A stretch of DNA of 64,000 nucleotides from RYN-230 sp963841695 (GCA_963841695.1 CAWJDQ010000015.1:434001-498000); one strand, 5' to 3'. Positions 34,905 through 43,784 are shown, counted from the first letter of the stretch. The notes: a model not told the origin generated them from the sequence alone. A program made the numbers and translations.

Positions 34905-35611
34905 GGCGCAGGTGACCGGAGTGGCCGCTGGGCCAGGGCGAAGCCGATGCCGCCGAGCAGCAGCACGGTGCCCTGGAAGACGACGCGGAAGGGAGTACCA
35001 GGGCGGGTCGTACTGGACCATGCCGGCGGTGATGGGCACGAGCACGGCCGCCAGGTACGCGAGGGTCAGCAGGAGCAGGACGCGGTTGCGTTCTGCCCAG
35101 GCCAGCACGAGCAGCGCGAGCCCGATGGCAGCCCCCGGGCTGGCCAGCCTGAGGGACAAGCCGTTCAGCCCGATGCAGGCTCAGGTCCGCTGAGGGGATG
35201 GTGCGCCTCCCAGAGCGCCGCGCCGGTCAGCGCCGCGGCGATGATGATGCCGGCGATGGCGTACGGCCGCACGCGGGTGTCGATGCCCCGGGCCCGGGAC
35301 CGGCGGATGTAGAAGGCCGCGATCGCCACGTAGGCCAGCACCAGGGCGATCGGCCAGTACACGAACTGCGCGTTCGAGTAGATGGTGCAGACGCTGCCCC
35401 GTGTTCCCTGCGCCCCCCTCACCACGGCCACGCAAATCGGGTGGTGGCCGGCGTAGCGGCGGACGGGGATGGAAGCGAAGGTCACCGCCGCCAACACCAG
35501 GAGCGGGAACCACGTCGCGCGCTGCGCCTGGCGTACCCGCCGGGCGAGTTCGCGCGTGCTCGACAGCAGCCGGTGCGGATCGTCTCCCGGGTACGCAGTC
35601 TCGGTCGTCAT
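34901..35611 (-). pseudogene. Membrane protein with two frameshifts, partner of the wHTH regulator
   Basis: From ATG 35611 (TTETAYPGDDPHRLLSS) the protein has membrane helices WFPLLVLAAVTFASIPV, VYWPIALVLAYVAIAAFYI and AIAGIIIAAALTGAAL, then changes frame near 35175. It continues with IGLNGLSLRLASPGAAIG, LLLLTLAYLAAVLVPITAG and YDPPWYS, changes again near 34990, and ends FQGTVLLLGGIGFALAQRP with a TGA at 34901. The first break looks like one missing base, the second like one extra. About seven helices; function unknown. The expression is probably controlled by its wHTH partner. Confidence 0.8.
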
Positions 35612-35722
35612 GGGAAACAGGTTAGCATTACAAACTAGTCCGTACAAGAAACATCAGTAGCCCGGGCCGCCACCCGCGCAGCCGGGATCCTGGCCGCAGT
35701 CAAGCTGTAAGGCCTATACGAA

Positions 35723-35738
35723 ATGTAGTACATATGCT
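35723..35738. promoter_or_regulatory. Operator/promoter of the ABC-2 exporter operon
   Basis: ATGTA-G-TACAT (35723-35733) is a perfect 5-bp inverted repeat that overlaps TATGCT (35733-35738), a good TAnnnT -10 element, 13 bases before the ATG at 35751. A repressor bound here would block the promoter. The XRE regulator at the end of the operon is the obvious candidate. Confidence 0.6.
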
Positions 35739-35750
35739 ATCTTCCGACGC

Positions 35751-36656
35751 ATGGATGATGTACTGGATGTCCGTGATCTGCGGATGCGGTACGGCAAAAC
35801 CGACGTGCTCAATGGCGTCAGCTTCGCGGCGCGCCGCGGTGAGGTGCTCGTCCTGCTCGGGCCGAACGGCGCGGGCAAGACCACCACGATCGAGATCCTC
35901 GAGGGGTTCCGGATGCGTTCGGCGGGCGAGGTCAGCGTGCTCGGCGCCGACCCCGCGCACGGCGGCGAGGCGTGGCGGGCGAGGACCGGCGTCGTGCTGC
36001 AGTCCTGGCGTGACCACGCGAAATGGCAGGTCCGCGAGCTGCTCGCGCACCTGGGCCGCTACTACGCGCCGTACTCCACGCCGAGCGTCACGCGCCCCTG
36101 GGACGTGGATGACCTGATCGAGACCGTCGGGCTGACCCCGCACGCGCGCAAGCGGGTGCGTAACCTGTCCGGCGGGCAGCGGCGCCGCCTCGACGTGGCG
36201 ATCGGCATCGTGGGGCGGCCCGAGCTGCTGTTCCTCGACGAGCCGACGGCCGGCTTCGACCCCGAGGCCAGACGCGACTTCCATGACGTCGTGCACCGGC
36301 TCACCGACCGGGAGCAGACCACGATCCTGCTCACCACGCACGACCTGGACGAGGCGGAGCGGCTCGCGGATCGCATCTTGATCCTGGCCGGCGGCACGAT
36401 CATCGCGGACGGCTCCGCCGATGAACTGGCCCGCGCGATGTCGGGCCAGTCCGAGGTGCGCTGGAGCCGGGACGGGCAGCGGTTCGTGCACGCGGCGGAC
36501 GACGCGACGGCGTTCGTCAGGGAGCTGTTCCGGCAGTACGGCGAGTCGGTCGAGGACCTGGAGGTGCGCCGGGCCAGCCTGGAGGACACGTACATGGCAC
36601 TGGTCCGCCAGGCGGAGCACGGTGTGCCGCGCAGGCTGACGGCGGTGGCGGCATGA
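35751..36656 (+). CDS. ABC-2 type transporter ATPase
   Basis: A 301-residue nucleotide-binding protein. Walker A is LGPNGAGKTTTIEIL (about residue 38), Q-loop in GVVLQSWRDH, signature NLSGGQRRRLDVAIG, Walker B LLFLDEPTAGFDPEA, H-loop LLTTHDLDEAE. The C-terminal 70 residues (QSEVRWSRDGQRF..) are the usual drug-exporter extension, ending SLEDTYMALV. It resembles DrrA-type drug or bacteriocin exporters. The permease start overlaps its stop (ATGA). Confidence 0.95.
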   Translation: MDDVLDVRDLRMRYGKTDVLNGVSFAARRGEVLVLLGPNGAGKTTTIEILEGFRMRSAGEVSVLGADPAHGGEAWRARTGVVLQSWRDHAKWQVRELLAHLGRYYAPYSTPSVTRPWDVDDLIETVGLTPHARKRVRNLSGGQRRRLDVAIGIVGRPELLFLDEPTAGFDPEARRDFHDVVHRLTDREQTTILLTTHDLDEAERLADRILILAGGTIIADGSADELARAMSGQSEVRWSRDGQRFVHAADDATAFVRELFRQYGESVEDLEVRRASLEDTYMALVRQAEHGVPRRLTAVAA

Positions 36657-37502
36657 ACCCCGCGCTGGTGGCGGCGCGAGCGGGACTGTCCCGTGGCCGG
36701 ATCGAGTTCAAGCAGACCCTGACCACGCCGGGTGACCTGATCGCGATCCTGATCACGACCGGCGGCTTGCTCGCCGCGATGATCTGGACCCGGCACACGC
36801 ACGTGCCGGGGACGCACTTCTCGCTGGGCACCACGATGCTGGTCAGCGTGCTCGGCCTGAACGTCGTGGTGTACGGAGTCATCACAATGGGCGACCTGCT
36901 CGTGACCGAACGCGAGGACGGCACGCTGCTGCGGGCCAAGGCCATCCCGAACGGCATGCTCGGCTACCTGCTGGGCAAGGTGGTCAACATCTCCGGGCAG
37001 ATAGCGTTCGCTGTCGCGATCACGCTGCTCGCCGGCGCTTTCCTGTTCACCGGCCTGGCGATCGGCAGCCCTGGCAGCTGGCTGACGCTGGCCTGGGTGC
37101 TCGCGCTCGGGCTGCTCGCCACGTTGCCGCTGGGCGCCGTGCTCGGGTCGCTGTTTTCCAGCCAGCGCAGCGCCGGGCGGCCCGATGCTGCTGCTGCTGG
37201 CCGGGCTGGCCGCGATCTCCGGCATCTTCTACCCGATCACGCACCTGCCGGTGTTCCTGCAATGGGCCGGGCAGGTGTTCCCGATGTACTGGCTCGGGCT
37301 GGGGATGCGTTCGGCGCTGCTGCCGAACGCGATGGCGACGGTGGAAGTCGGCCACTCGTGGCGGCACCTGGCCACGTTCGGCGTCCTGTCCGCGTGGGCC
37401 ATCGCCGGGCTCGTGCTGGCGCCGGTCGTGCTGCGGCGGATGGCGCGCCGCGAGTCCGGCTCGAACGTCGCGGCCCGCCGCGAGAAAGCGATGCGGAGAT
37501 GA
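36653..37502 (+). pseudogene. ABC-2 type permease with one frameshift
   Basis: The membrane partner of the ATPase. Segments in the first frame: LSRGRIEFKQTLTTPGDL, MLVSVLGLNVVVYGVI (helix), TEREDGTLLRAKAIPNGMLGYLLGK (conserved ABC-2 loop), and two more helices. Near 37175 one extra base shifts the frame. The rest, MLLLLAGLAAISGIFYPIT, VFPMYWLGLGMRSALLP and ATFGVLSAWAIAGLVLAP, continues in the next frame to TGA 37502. All six helices are recognisable across the break, so the loss is recent or an error in the sequence. Confidence 0.87.
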
Positions 37503-37738
37503 GCAGTGAGGTCATCTATAACCGGATCGCGATGCTGCGGGCCGAGCGCGGGATCTCCCGGCGCGAGCTGGCCGACGCGCTCGGCGTGCACTACCAGACG
37601 GTCGGCTACCTGGAGCGCGGCGAGTACAGCCCGAGCCTGTACCTGGCGCTGCGGATCGCCGCGCACTTCGAGGTCCCGGTCGAGGTGATCTTTTCCACCG
37701 AGCCGTTCCCCCGGCTGGGCACAGCCGCGACCGCCTGA
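37499..37738 (+). CDS. Small XRE (Cro/CI-like) regulator
   Basis: A 79-residue HTH protein: IYNRIAMLRAERGISRRELADALGVHYQTVGYLERGEYSPSLYLALRIAAHFEVPVEVIFS in order, the standard HTH_3 layout of the short YozG/YvaO type. ATG 37499 overlaps the permease stop (ATGA). Position suggests that it regulates the operon through the palindrome at 35723-35733. Confidence 0.93.
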   Translation: MSSEVIYNRIAMLRAERGISRRELADALGVHYQTVGYLERGEYSPSLYLALRIAAHFEVPVEVIFSTEPFPRLGTAATA

Positions 37739-37787
37739 CGGCCCTCTGGCGTCCGGACCGGGAGTCATCACCCGACGGTAGGTACCG

Positions 37788-38198
37788 CTACCGGAATCTG
37801 GGGCGCCTGCCCCTGGCCGCCCGCCGCATGTTCCTTCCGTGCAGGCCTGCGGCGAGGAGGATCAGCGGCGCGTGGATGGCGGGCAGATGACGGGCGAACC
37901 AGCGCGGCAGGTAGATGTCGGTGACCGATCCTCGCTCGGCGCCCAGACGCTCCGCGATCCCCGTGAGCGGGCACCGGAAGCCGTAAGCGGTGAAGACCAG
38001 GACCTCGCCTGCGACGACGCCTGCCGCGATAGCCGCCCGCCGGCCGGACCGCCCGGCGAATCCGGTGTAGAGCACGTACAGCATGCACGACTCGATGGAC
38101 AACCAGGCCAGGGTGTGCACCGTCTTGACGGCGGCCAGGGCTGCCTGATGGTCAGCCTGCCCGCCTGCGGCGGCGGGGCCGGAGTTGGCCATGACCAT
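37788..38198 (-). CDS. Conserved membrane protein of unknown function
   Basis: A 136-residue protein with about four hydrophobic helices (VHTLAWLSIESCMLYVLYTGF, AAIAAGVVAGEVLVFTAYG, and a helix in LPAIHAPLILLAAGLHG). Between them lies the conserved FRCPLTGIAERLGAERGSVTDIYLPRWFARHLPAIH, a pattern shared by actinobacterial and other bacterial small membrane proteins of unknown role; Cys and His there could bind heme or metal. It stands alone. Confidence 0.82.
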   Translation of the reverse strand: MVMANSGPAAAGGQADHQAALAAVKTVHTLAWLSIESCMLYVLYTGFAGRSGRRAAIAAGVVAGEVLVFTAYGFRCPLTGIAERLGAERGSVTDIYLPRWFARHLPAIHAPLILLAAGLHGRNMRRAARGRRPRFR

Positions 38199-38303
38199 CT
38201 GATGACGCCCCCCTCCGCATATGGGAGTCTCCGGTGCCTCCGGGTATGAGTGAGAATATTGTCCCCTGTGCCGCCGATAAAAGGATGTTCACGGGTTGTG
38301 ACG

Positions 38304-39533
38304 ATGAAATCACCGTACGTGTTGGCTGGCGTGTGCGTGCTCACCGCCGTGCTGGCCACGGCCGGCTGCTCGTCGTCGCCCGGGAGCTCCGCGGGCCGGG
38401 GGTCCTCCGCGGCGATGGCCCGCCAGGAGACCACGGCCACGGTCCGGCACTGGGGATCGTTCTTCGGCGGTGCCAAGGGCAACTTCGACCTGCAGAAGTC
38501 GCCGGTCACCGTGACCGTGCCGGGCACCGTCGCCGAGGTGGGCACCTCGAACTCCACCGAGTACGCCCTGCTCACCAACGGCGCCCTGTATGCCTGGGGC
38601 CTGGGCACCCAGGGCCAGCTGGGGGATGGCCGCCGGCAGAATTCCTTCACCCGCCCGGTCCGGGTCCGCTTCCCCGCCGGGGTGAAGATCGCGTCCATCC
38701 CCACCGACGTCATGCCGTACGACACCGGCCTGGCCGTGGACACGCGGGGACGCGCCTGGGGCTGGGGCGAGAACGGCGGCGGTGAGCTCTGCCTGGGCAA
38801 CACCACCGACTACGCCACGCCCGTCCAGCTTCCGCTGACCGCGGTGACCGCCCTGGCCGGGGCCAGCAACCATGCGCTGTACGACGCGCACGGCACGGTC
38901 TACGCCTGCGGCCAGAACGTCGACGGCGACCTGGGCGACGGCACCCTGTGGAACACCACCACGCCGCGGACGGTGGCGCGGCTGCCCGGCTCGCTGGTCA
39001 CCAGGCTGGTCGCCTCGTTCGCGAACTCCGGGGCCCTGCTGTCCGACGGCAGGTACTTCGACTGGGGCTTTGACGGCACCGGCCAGCTCGGCGACGGTCA
39101 CCTGCACCGCTCGTCGGACGTCCCGGTGCGCGTGCACCTGCCGCACCCGGTCACCCAGGTCGCCCAGGGCGGGTCCATCTGGAACAACGGGCAGACCCTG
39201 GTCATGCTCTCGAACGGCTCACTGTGGTCCTGGGGAAATAACCGGGCGGCCCAGCTGGGCGACGGGATCAGGGGGATGGCGCCAAGGCCGCGGCGCTTCC
39301 ACGCCCCGGCCGGGGTCATCTACCGGACCCTGGCCACCGGGTCGGCCACCTCGTACGCGATCTCGGCCACCGGGGACGTCTACGCCTGGGGCGTCGGGCA
39401 CGTGGGCCAGGTCGGCGACGGGCACACGCGGACCGCCGTGACCGCCGTCATCGTGGCCACCGGGGCCGCGTCGCTCTCGGCGACCGCGAACAATGTGGTG
39501 ATCAGCGTTCCGCGGCCGGCCCCGAAGACGTGA
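38304..39533 (+). CDS. RCC1-repeat lipoprotein
   Basis: A 409-residue exported protein. The signal peptide (MKSPYVLAGVCVLTAVLATAGC) has lipobox ATAGC, followed by a Ser-rich linker. The mature part contains about six to seven RCC1 blade repeats, for example YALLTNGALYAWGLGTQGQLGDG, GLAVDTRGRAWGWGENGGGELCLG, ALYDAHGTVYACGQNVDGDLGDG, LLSDGRYFDWGFDGTGQLGDG and AISATGDVYAWGVGHVGQVGDG. A seven-bladed propeller on the cell surface is expected, probably for protein contacts. The start could also be GTG 38298. Confidence 0.93.
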   Translation: MKSPYVLAGVCVLTAVLATAGCSSSPGSSAGRGSSAAMARQETTATVRHWGSFFGGAKGNFDLQKSPVTVTVPGTVAEVGTSNSTEYALLTNGALYAWGLGTQGQLGDGRRQNSFTRPVRVRFPAGVKIASIPTDVMPYDTGLAVDTRGRAWGWGENGGGELCLGNTTDYATPVQLPLTAVTALAGASNHALYDAHGTVYACGQNVDGDLGDGTLWNTTTPRTVARLPGSLVTRLVASFANSGALLSDGRYFDWGFDGTGQLGDGHLHRSSDVPVRVHLPHPVTQVAQGGSIWNNGQTLVMLSNGSLWSWGNNRAAQLGDGIRGMAPRPRRFHAPAGVIYRTLATGSATSYAISATGDVYAWGVGHVGQVGDGHTRTAVTAVIVATGAASLSATANNVVISVPRPAPKT

Positions 39534-39574
39534 CACCCGCCCGGCCCGCGGCGCTGCGGCCGTGACAGTGCCGG

Positions 39575-39793
39575 TCAGACGGCGAGCATCTTCTGGATTG
39601 CCTGGCGGGACACGCCCATTTCCCGGGCGATCTCGGCCTGCGAGATGCCCTCGCCGGTGAGGCTGCGGATCAGGTCCCGGCGCTCGCGGGCCAGATCCTG
39701 CGCGATGCGGAAATGCTTGAGGGCCTCGGCGCGGACCTCGATGAGACGGCGGATGGTTTCCTGCTGGGCGGGGGTGCGGGCTGACTCGTTCAT
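39575..39793 (-). CDS. 72-residue helix-turn-helix protein
   Basis: From ATG 39793: MNESARTPAQQETIRRLIE, a charged helix (VRAEALKHFRIAQDLARERRDLIRSL) and a C-terminal HTH (GEGISQAEIAREMGVSRQAIQKML, about residues 47-70). The long first part probably dimerises as a coiled coil. This HTH (SQAEIAREMGVSRQAI) is Trp-repressor/sigma-70 region 4-like. Just upstream of its start are two palindromic operators 20 bases apart, strongly suggesting autoregulation. It stands alone, so its other targets are unknown. Confidence 0.88.
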   Translation of the reverse strand: MNESARTPAQQETIRRLIEVRAEALKHFRIAQDLARERRDLIRSLTGEGISQAEIAREMGVSRQAIQKMLAV

Positions 39794-39801
39794 GGCACCA
39801 G

Positions 39802-39841
39802 TTTGACAACCCAGGGTTGTCAAAGTCAACCCCCCGTTGTC
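39802..39841. promoter_or_regulatory. Paired palindromic operators upstream of the small HTH gene
   Basis: Site 1: TTTGACAACCC (39802-39812), central A, GGGTTGTCAAA (39814-39824), a perfect palindrome with 11-base arms. Site 2: GTCAAC-n5-GTTGTC at 39825-39841, matching the core GACAAC-n5-GTTGTC of site 1 (39805-39821) with one change. Core-to-core spacing is exactly 20 bases, about two helical turns, which suits cooperative binding on one DNA face. It lies 9 bases before the ATG codon of the minus-strand gene. Confidence 0.88.
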
Positions 39842-40024
39842 ACGCCGGGATTGGCCTGGCGACCGGATTGCGGCATACTCGTAATCGTCGTCACGACACC
39901 GCCCAGACCCTTGCGGTAGTTCGTCACCTCGACGTTGGTCATCGTGCCTCCGGACCTGGGTCCGCGGCCCCCCCTGGCAGCAGTCGGCGAGGTAACTTCC
40001 GTCACTGCTGGCAGGAGGCATCGT

Positions 40025-40474
40025 GTGTTTCACTCCCTTGAGCTGCTGGTCCATGCTCTCCCCGAACCGGGTCCCGGGGGACCCGGCGGCCGGGTGATCT
40101 CGCCCAACGTCCCGCAACCCCCGCAGCTCGGCGACGACCCCCCGGTCTACGACGACGGGGTGTTGCGGATCACCCGGATTCCCGGTCCGGGCTACGCGCT
40201 GGCCGGTGAGATAGACGAAGCCACCGTCGGCGGGCTGGCCTCGACGCTGGCGCGGATCGCCGCGGACCTCGACGAGGTTCACCTGGACCTGGGCGCCCTG
40301 GATTACAGCGACCTGGCCGGGCTGCGGGTCATCGTCCAGCTGACCGCGGAGGGCCGTCGGCGGGTGGTCCTCCACCGGCTGCCGCTGCACCTGCGCGCCG
40401 TCCTGGGCATCGTCGGCTGGGACGCCACCCCGGGGGTGGAATTCCCCGGCCAGGCGCCCGTCCCCCCCGGCTGA
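40025..40474 (+). CDS. STAS-domain protein (anti-anti-sigma type)
   Basis: A protein of about 149 residues from GTG 40025, chosen because AGGAGG lies at 40013-40018. The STAS domain is the last 100 residues: LRITRIPGPGYALAGEIDEAT, LDEVHLDLGALDYSDLAGLRVIVQL (the phospho-Ser site region, Ser about residue 100) and LHRLPLHLRAVLGIVGWD. It probably binds an anti-sigma kinase of the RsbW type; none is encoded nearby. A longer open frame upstream is not supported by a start signal. Confidence 0.85.
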   Translation: MFHSLELLVHALPEPGPGGPGGRVISPNVPQPPQLGDDPPVYDDGVLRITRIPGPGYALAGEIDEATVGGLASTLARIAADLDEVHLDLGALDYSDLAGLRVIVQLTAEGRRRVVLHRLPLHLRAVLGIVGWDATPGVEFPGQAPVPPG

Positions 40475-40479
40475 GCGGG

Positions 40480-41127
40480 TCAGCGTGCGCGCGGGCCGGA
40501 CAGCAGCCGGAGCACGGCTGCCTCGGCCGCGCCCTGGGTGGCGAGCTCCCCGAACTCGCTCTGCTGCCCCAGGCGGCCCAGCGCGGGAGCGATCGTGCTG
40601 CCTGCCTCGTACAGCCCGATCACGCGCGGGTCGATATACGAGGCCGGGGCGACCGCCGGGGTGTTGCCCAGGTAGCCGGCCACCTCCTGCACCACCCGGG
40701 CGATGGCCCGCTTGCGGGCCGCCGCCGAGCCCGCGGCCCGCTCGGACACGGCCAGCCCCACGGCGGCGAGCACGGTCGCGTGCCAGGTCCGGAAGTCCTT
40801 GGCGGTGAAGTCGTCCCCGGACACCTCACGCAGGTACTCGTTGATGTCGGCGGCGGTCACGTCGTGCCAGCGCGGGCCGCTGCCGTTCTCCACCGCGTAC
40901 TCGTCCCCGCCCGGCCGGAAGAACCCCAGGTCGACCAGGCGGATGGCCGCGGCCAGGACCCGGTCCCTGGACAGCCCGCGCCCGTCCAGGTGCCTGAGGA
41001 CCACCGTCCGCACCCGGGGCAGCGCGGCCCCGAACTCCAGCACCCGGTCATGCTTCTCCCGGTCGCGCTGTTCCCGCCACTGGTCGTGGTAGCGGTACTG
41101 GCGCCGGCCCGCGGCGTCGGTGCGGGC
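40480..41127 (-). pseudogene. Topoisomerase IB with lost N-terminus and an internal deletion
   Basis: Bacterial (poxvirus-like) topoisomerase IB nicks and rejoins DNA through a Tyr. The frame is open from 41127, after an in-frame stop at 41128-41130. It matches the family from DAAGRRQYRYHDQWREQRDREKH through EFGAALPRVRTVVLRHL and LVDLGFFRPGGDEYAVENGS. It then jumps to RWHDVTAADINEYLREV, GDDFTAKDFRTWHAT and SYIDPRVIGLYE (active Tyr). About 60 residues between ENGS and RWHDV, including a catalytic Arg/Lys stretch, are missing, as is the N-terminal domain of about 90 residues. No start codon precedes the first matching residues. Confidence 0.85.
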
Positions 41128-41372
41128 TCAGCCACCCTGCGGGACCCGTCTGGCGGTCATCATCGTCCCCTCTTCGGCTGCGTCGGCGTCCAGTTACCCG
41201 TGCGGGCTGGGGGCAACCACGCCGGTTAGCCGGCGTCCGCCCGGGTAGCAGTGGCCGGGCCGCGGCGCGAGGGGCGCGGCCAGGAACCACGACACAACGG
41301 CAAAATCTAGGGCCGCAACGAAAACCGGCTGGCCGCCAGGCCCGCCGCACAGTCCGGAGAGGCCAGGGGCCA

Positions 41373-41675
41373 GTGAACAAGCTCATGTACAAGCCGATCA
41401 GCCTGGGCGCCAGCGTGCTGGGCGGGGTGATCGCCGGGGCGATCTTCAAGAAGGTATGGCAGCTGACCGCGGGGGAGGACCAGGCCCCGAAGGCCACCGA
41501 CGCCGAGCGCGGGTGGACCGAGGTGCTGACCGCGGCGGCGCTGCAGGGCGCGCTGTTCGCCATCGTCAAGGCAGCGGTGGACCGCGGGGCGGCGGCCGGG
41601 ACCCGCAAGCTGGCCGGCACCTGGCCCGGCGACGAGGATGAACAGCCCTCCCGCGACCAGGAGCACGCGGCATGA
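41373..41675 (+). CDS. DUF4235 protein
   Basis: A 100-residue protein from GTG 41373 with KPISLGASVLGGVIAGAIFKKVW (one membrane helix) and GWTEVLTAAALQGALFAIVKAAVDRGAAAGTRKLAGTWPGD, the DUF4235 pattern common in actinobacteria. The function is unknown. Its end overlaps the start of the SDR gene (ATGA, 41672-41675). The 245 bases between the topoisomerase remnant and this gene show nothing. Confidence 0.9.
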   Translation: MNKLMYKPISLGASVLGGVIAGAIFKKVWQLTAGEDQAPKATDAERGWTEVLTAAALQGALFAIVKAAVDRGAAAGTRKLAGTWPGDEDEQPSRDQEHAA

Positions 41676-42720
41676 AGACACCCTTCCTGCTGACCGCGGC
41701 CGCCGTCACGGCGGCCGCCGCCGCGGCCGGGGCCAGCGTGCGCCGGACCCCGGACGACATCACCGGCGAGGTGGCGATCGTCACCGGGGCCTCCCGGGGG
41801 CTCGGCCTGGCCCTGGCCCGCGAGCTGGCCCGGCATTCCGCCCGGCTGGTCATCTGCGCGCGCGACCGGGACCAGCTCGAGGCGGCCGAGGCCGACCTGC
41901 TGGCGCTGGGCGCCGAGGTCATCGCCGTGCCGGGTGACCTGGACGACGAGGGGACCGCGCAGCGTCTGGTCAACGCGGCGCTGGAGCGCTACGGCCGGCT
42001 GGACATCGTCATCAACAACGCCGGGATCATCCAGGTCGGCCCGGTGGAGAGCACCACGGCCGCCGACTACGAGGCGGCCATCCGGACCATGACCCTCGGC
42101 CCGGTGCGGCTGACCCTGGCTGCGCTGCCGGTGATGCGCGGGCAGGCGCACGGCCGGATCGTGACCATCACCTCGATCGGCGGCAAAGTCAGCGTCCCGC
42201 ACCTGCTGCCCTACAGCACCGCCAAGTTCGCGGCCGTGGGATTCTCCGAGGGGCTGCGCGCCGAGCTCGGCCCCGGGCCGGTCGCCGTGACCACGGTGGT
42301 GCCGGGCCTGCTGCGGACCGGCTCGCACCTGAATGCCCGGTTCTCCGGCGGCCGGCCGAGGAGTTCACCTGGTTCTCCCTGGGGGCGAGCCTGCCGCTGC
42401 TGTCCATGGACGCAGGCAGCGCCGCGCACCAGATCATCGAGGCCATGCGCCAGCGCCGGGCGGAAGTGATCCTCACCCCGCTGGCCCAGCTGGCCGCCCG
42501 GGGCGCCGGGGTGGTCCCGGAGTTCACCAGTGCCGTGCTGCATCTCGCCCGGCAGCTGCTGCCGGCCGCCACCGGCCAGCCCGGTCCTGCCGTGCCCGGC
42601 AGCGCGCTAAGTCCGGCCCTGAACCAGCAGGTGTTCAACCGGCTGACCGCGCTCGGCCGGACCGCGGCGCGCCAGTTCAACCAGCTGCCGCAGCCGTCCG
42701 GCAACCGCGGCGGTTCCTAG
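41672..42720 (+). pseudogene. Short-chain dehydrogenase with one frameshift
   Basis: An SDR with an N-terminal hydrophobic segment (LLTAAAVTAAAAAAGASV). The cofactor motif is AIVTGASRGLGLALAREL, with INNAGIIQVG and the catalytic ITSIGG and PYSTAKFAAVG (Ser, Tyr, Lys). Near 42355 the frame changes and FSLGASLPLLSMDAGSAAHQIIEAM plus VILTPLAQLAARG continue in another frame to TAG 42720. One missing base or two extra bases explain it. The catalytic domain is complete before the break; only the tail is separated. Confidence 0.82.
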
Positions 42721-42785
42721 CCACGGCCGCACCGTAACGGCTCCGGGCAGGGGCGATTCACCGGAACCGGGGGAAGAAGGATGGC

Positions 42786-43337
42786 ATGACACGGAAAAGC
42801 TCGGCCCTCAGGGACACGGCCGCCGGCCTCCGGCGCTCGGCACAGGACCCGCTGGGCATCTATCTCAACGATCACCTGGCCGGCGCGACCGGCGGGCTGG
42901 AACTGGCCCGCCGGGTAGCGCGGGCCGGCCAGATTCCGGCGCCCCAGCCGGACCTGCGGCGGTTCGCCGACGAGGTGGCACAGGACCGGATCGCGCTGCT
43001 GGGCATCATGGGCACGCTCGGCGTCCCGGTCCGTGGTTACAAGGTCTGGGCCGCCTGGGCGGGCGAGAAAGCCGGGCGGCTCAAGCCCAACGGCCACCTG
43101 ACGACCCGCTCCCCGCTCAGCAACCTCGAGGAGCTGGAAATCATGCGCCTCGGCGTGGAGGGCAAGGCGGCCGGCTGGCGCACGCTGCGGGAACTCGCGG
43201 ACGAGGACAGCCGGCTGGACGCCGGCCAGCTGGATGAGCTCGTCGCGCGGGCCCGCAGGCAGTCCGATTTCCTGGAGGAATCGCGGGTCAGGGCGGCGCG
43301 GCAGGTCATCGCCGCGGCCGGGGTTTCCGGTGGCTGA
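42786..43337 (+). CDS. Conserved helical protein of unknown function
   Basis: A 183-residue protein with DPLGIYLNDHLAGATGGLELARRVA, a DELVARARRQSDFLEESRVRAA tail and several long helices. The pattern of E/H-rich helices (LYLNDHLAGA..E..R) resembles ferritin-like four-helix proteins related to YciF/YciE, but ligand pairs are not clear. It starts at ATG 42786, 65 bases after the SDR, and overlaps the HAD remnant at its end. Confidence 0.8.
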   Translation: MTRKSSALRDTAAGLRRSAQDPLGIYLNDHLAGATGGLELARRVARAGQIPAPQPDLRRFADEVAQDRIALLGIMGTLGVPVRGYKVWAAWAGEKAGRLKPNGHLTTRSPLSNLEELEIMRLGVEGKAAGWRTLRELADEDSRLDAGQLDELVARARRQSDFLEESRVRAARQVIAAAGVSGG

Positions 43338-43643
43338 GGCCCCGGCGCCAGGGCGGGACCAGCCGCGCGGCGGAGTGATCTTCGACGTGGACGGCACCCT
43401 GCTGGACACCAACTACCTGCACGTGACCGCCTGGTGGCAGGCGTTCCGGGAGCGGGGTCACGACGTGGCGTGCGCCGACATCCACCGGGCCACCGGGCGG
43501 CTGGGCCTGAACGTGATCCTCGCGACCAGCGCGAAGGACGAGGACTGGACCTGATGCTGGACGCGCTCGGGGCCCGTGACGCGGTGGACACCGTGGTCAG
43601 CTCGGGCGACGTCACGCAGGCCAAGCCCGACCCGGAGATCGCC
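43330..43643 (+). pseudogene. HAD-family phosphatase remnant
   Basis: From GTG 43330 the HAD nucleophile motif is intact (GVIFDVDGTLLDTNYLHVTAWWQAF). After ATGR about 60 residues are missing and the frame jumps to LGLNVILATSAKDED. There a missing C near 43545 shifts the frame, and DLMLDALGARDAVDTVVSSGDVTQAKPDPEI (motif with Lys) continues. Sequence similarity ends at about 43643, before the last conserved acidic motif. Clearly a decayed gene with one internal deletion, one frameshift and a lost C-terminus. Confidence 0.85.
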
Positions 43644-43714
43644 CCGCACCGCACTGTCGCAGTCCCGGACCGACCCGGGAGCTCGCGGCCAGCCCGATCG
43701 GGCGTCTGCGGGCC

Positions 43715-43751
43715 GTTGACTCCGGGGTCCGTTGACTCCGGGGTCCGTTGA
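43715..43751. repeat. Short tandem repeat
   Basis: GTTGACTCCGGGGTCC occurs at 43715-43730 and 43731-43746 and restarts at 43747 (GTTGA). Two later GTTGAGTTC words (43747 on and near 43778) with GGCAGT after them form a looser repeat. It lies between the HAD remnant and the small zinc-binding gene. Confidence 0.7.
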
Positions 43752-43784
43752 GTTCGGCGGCAGTGGAGCCCGGGCCGGTTGAGT

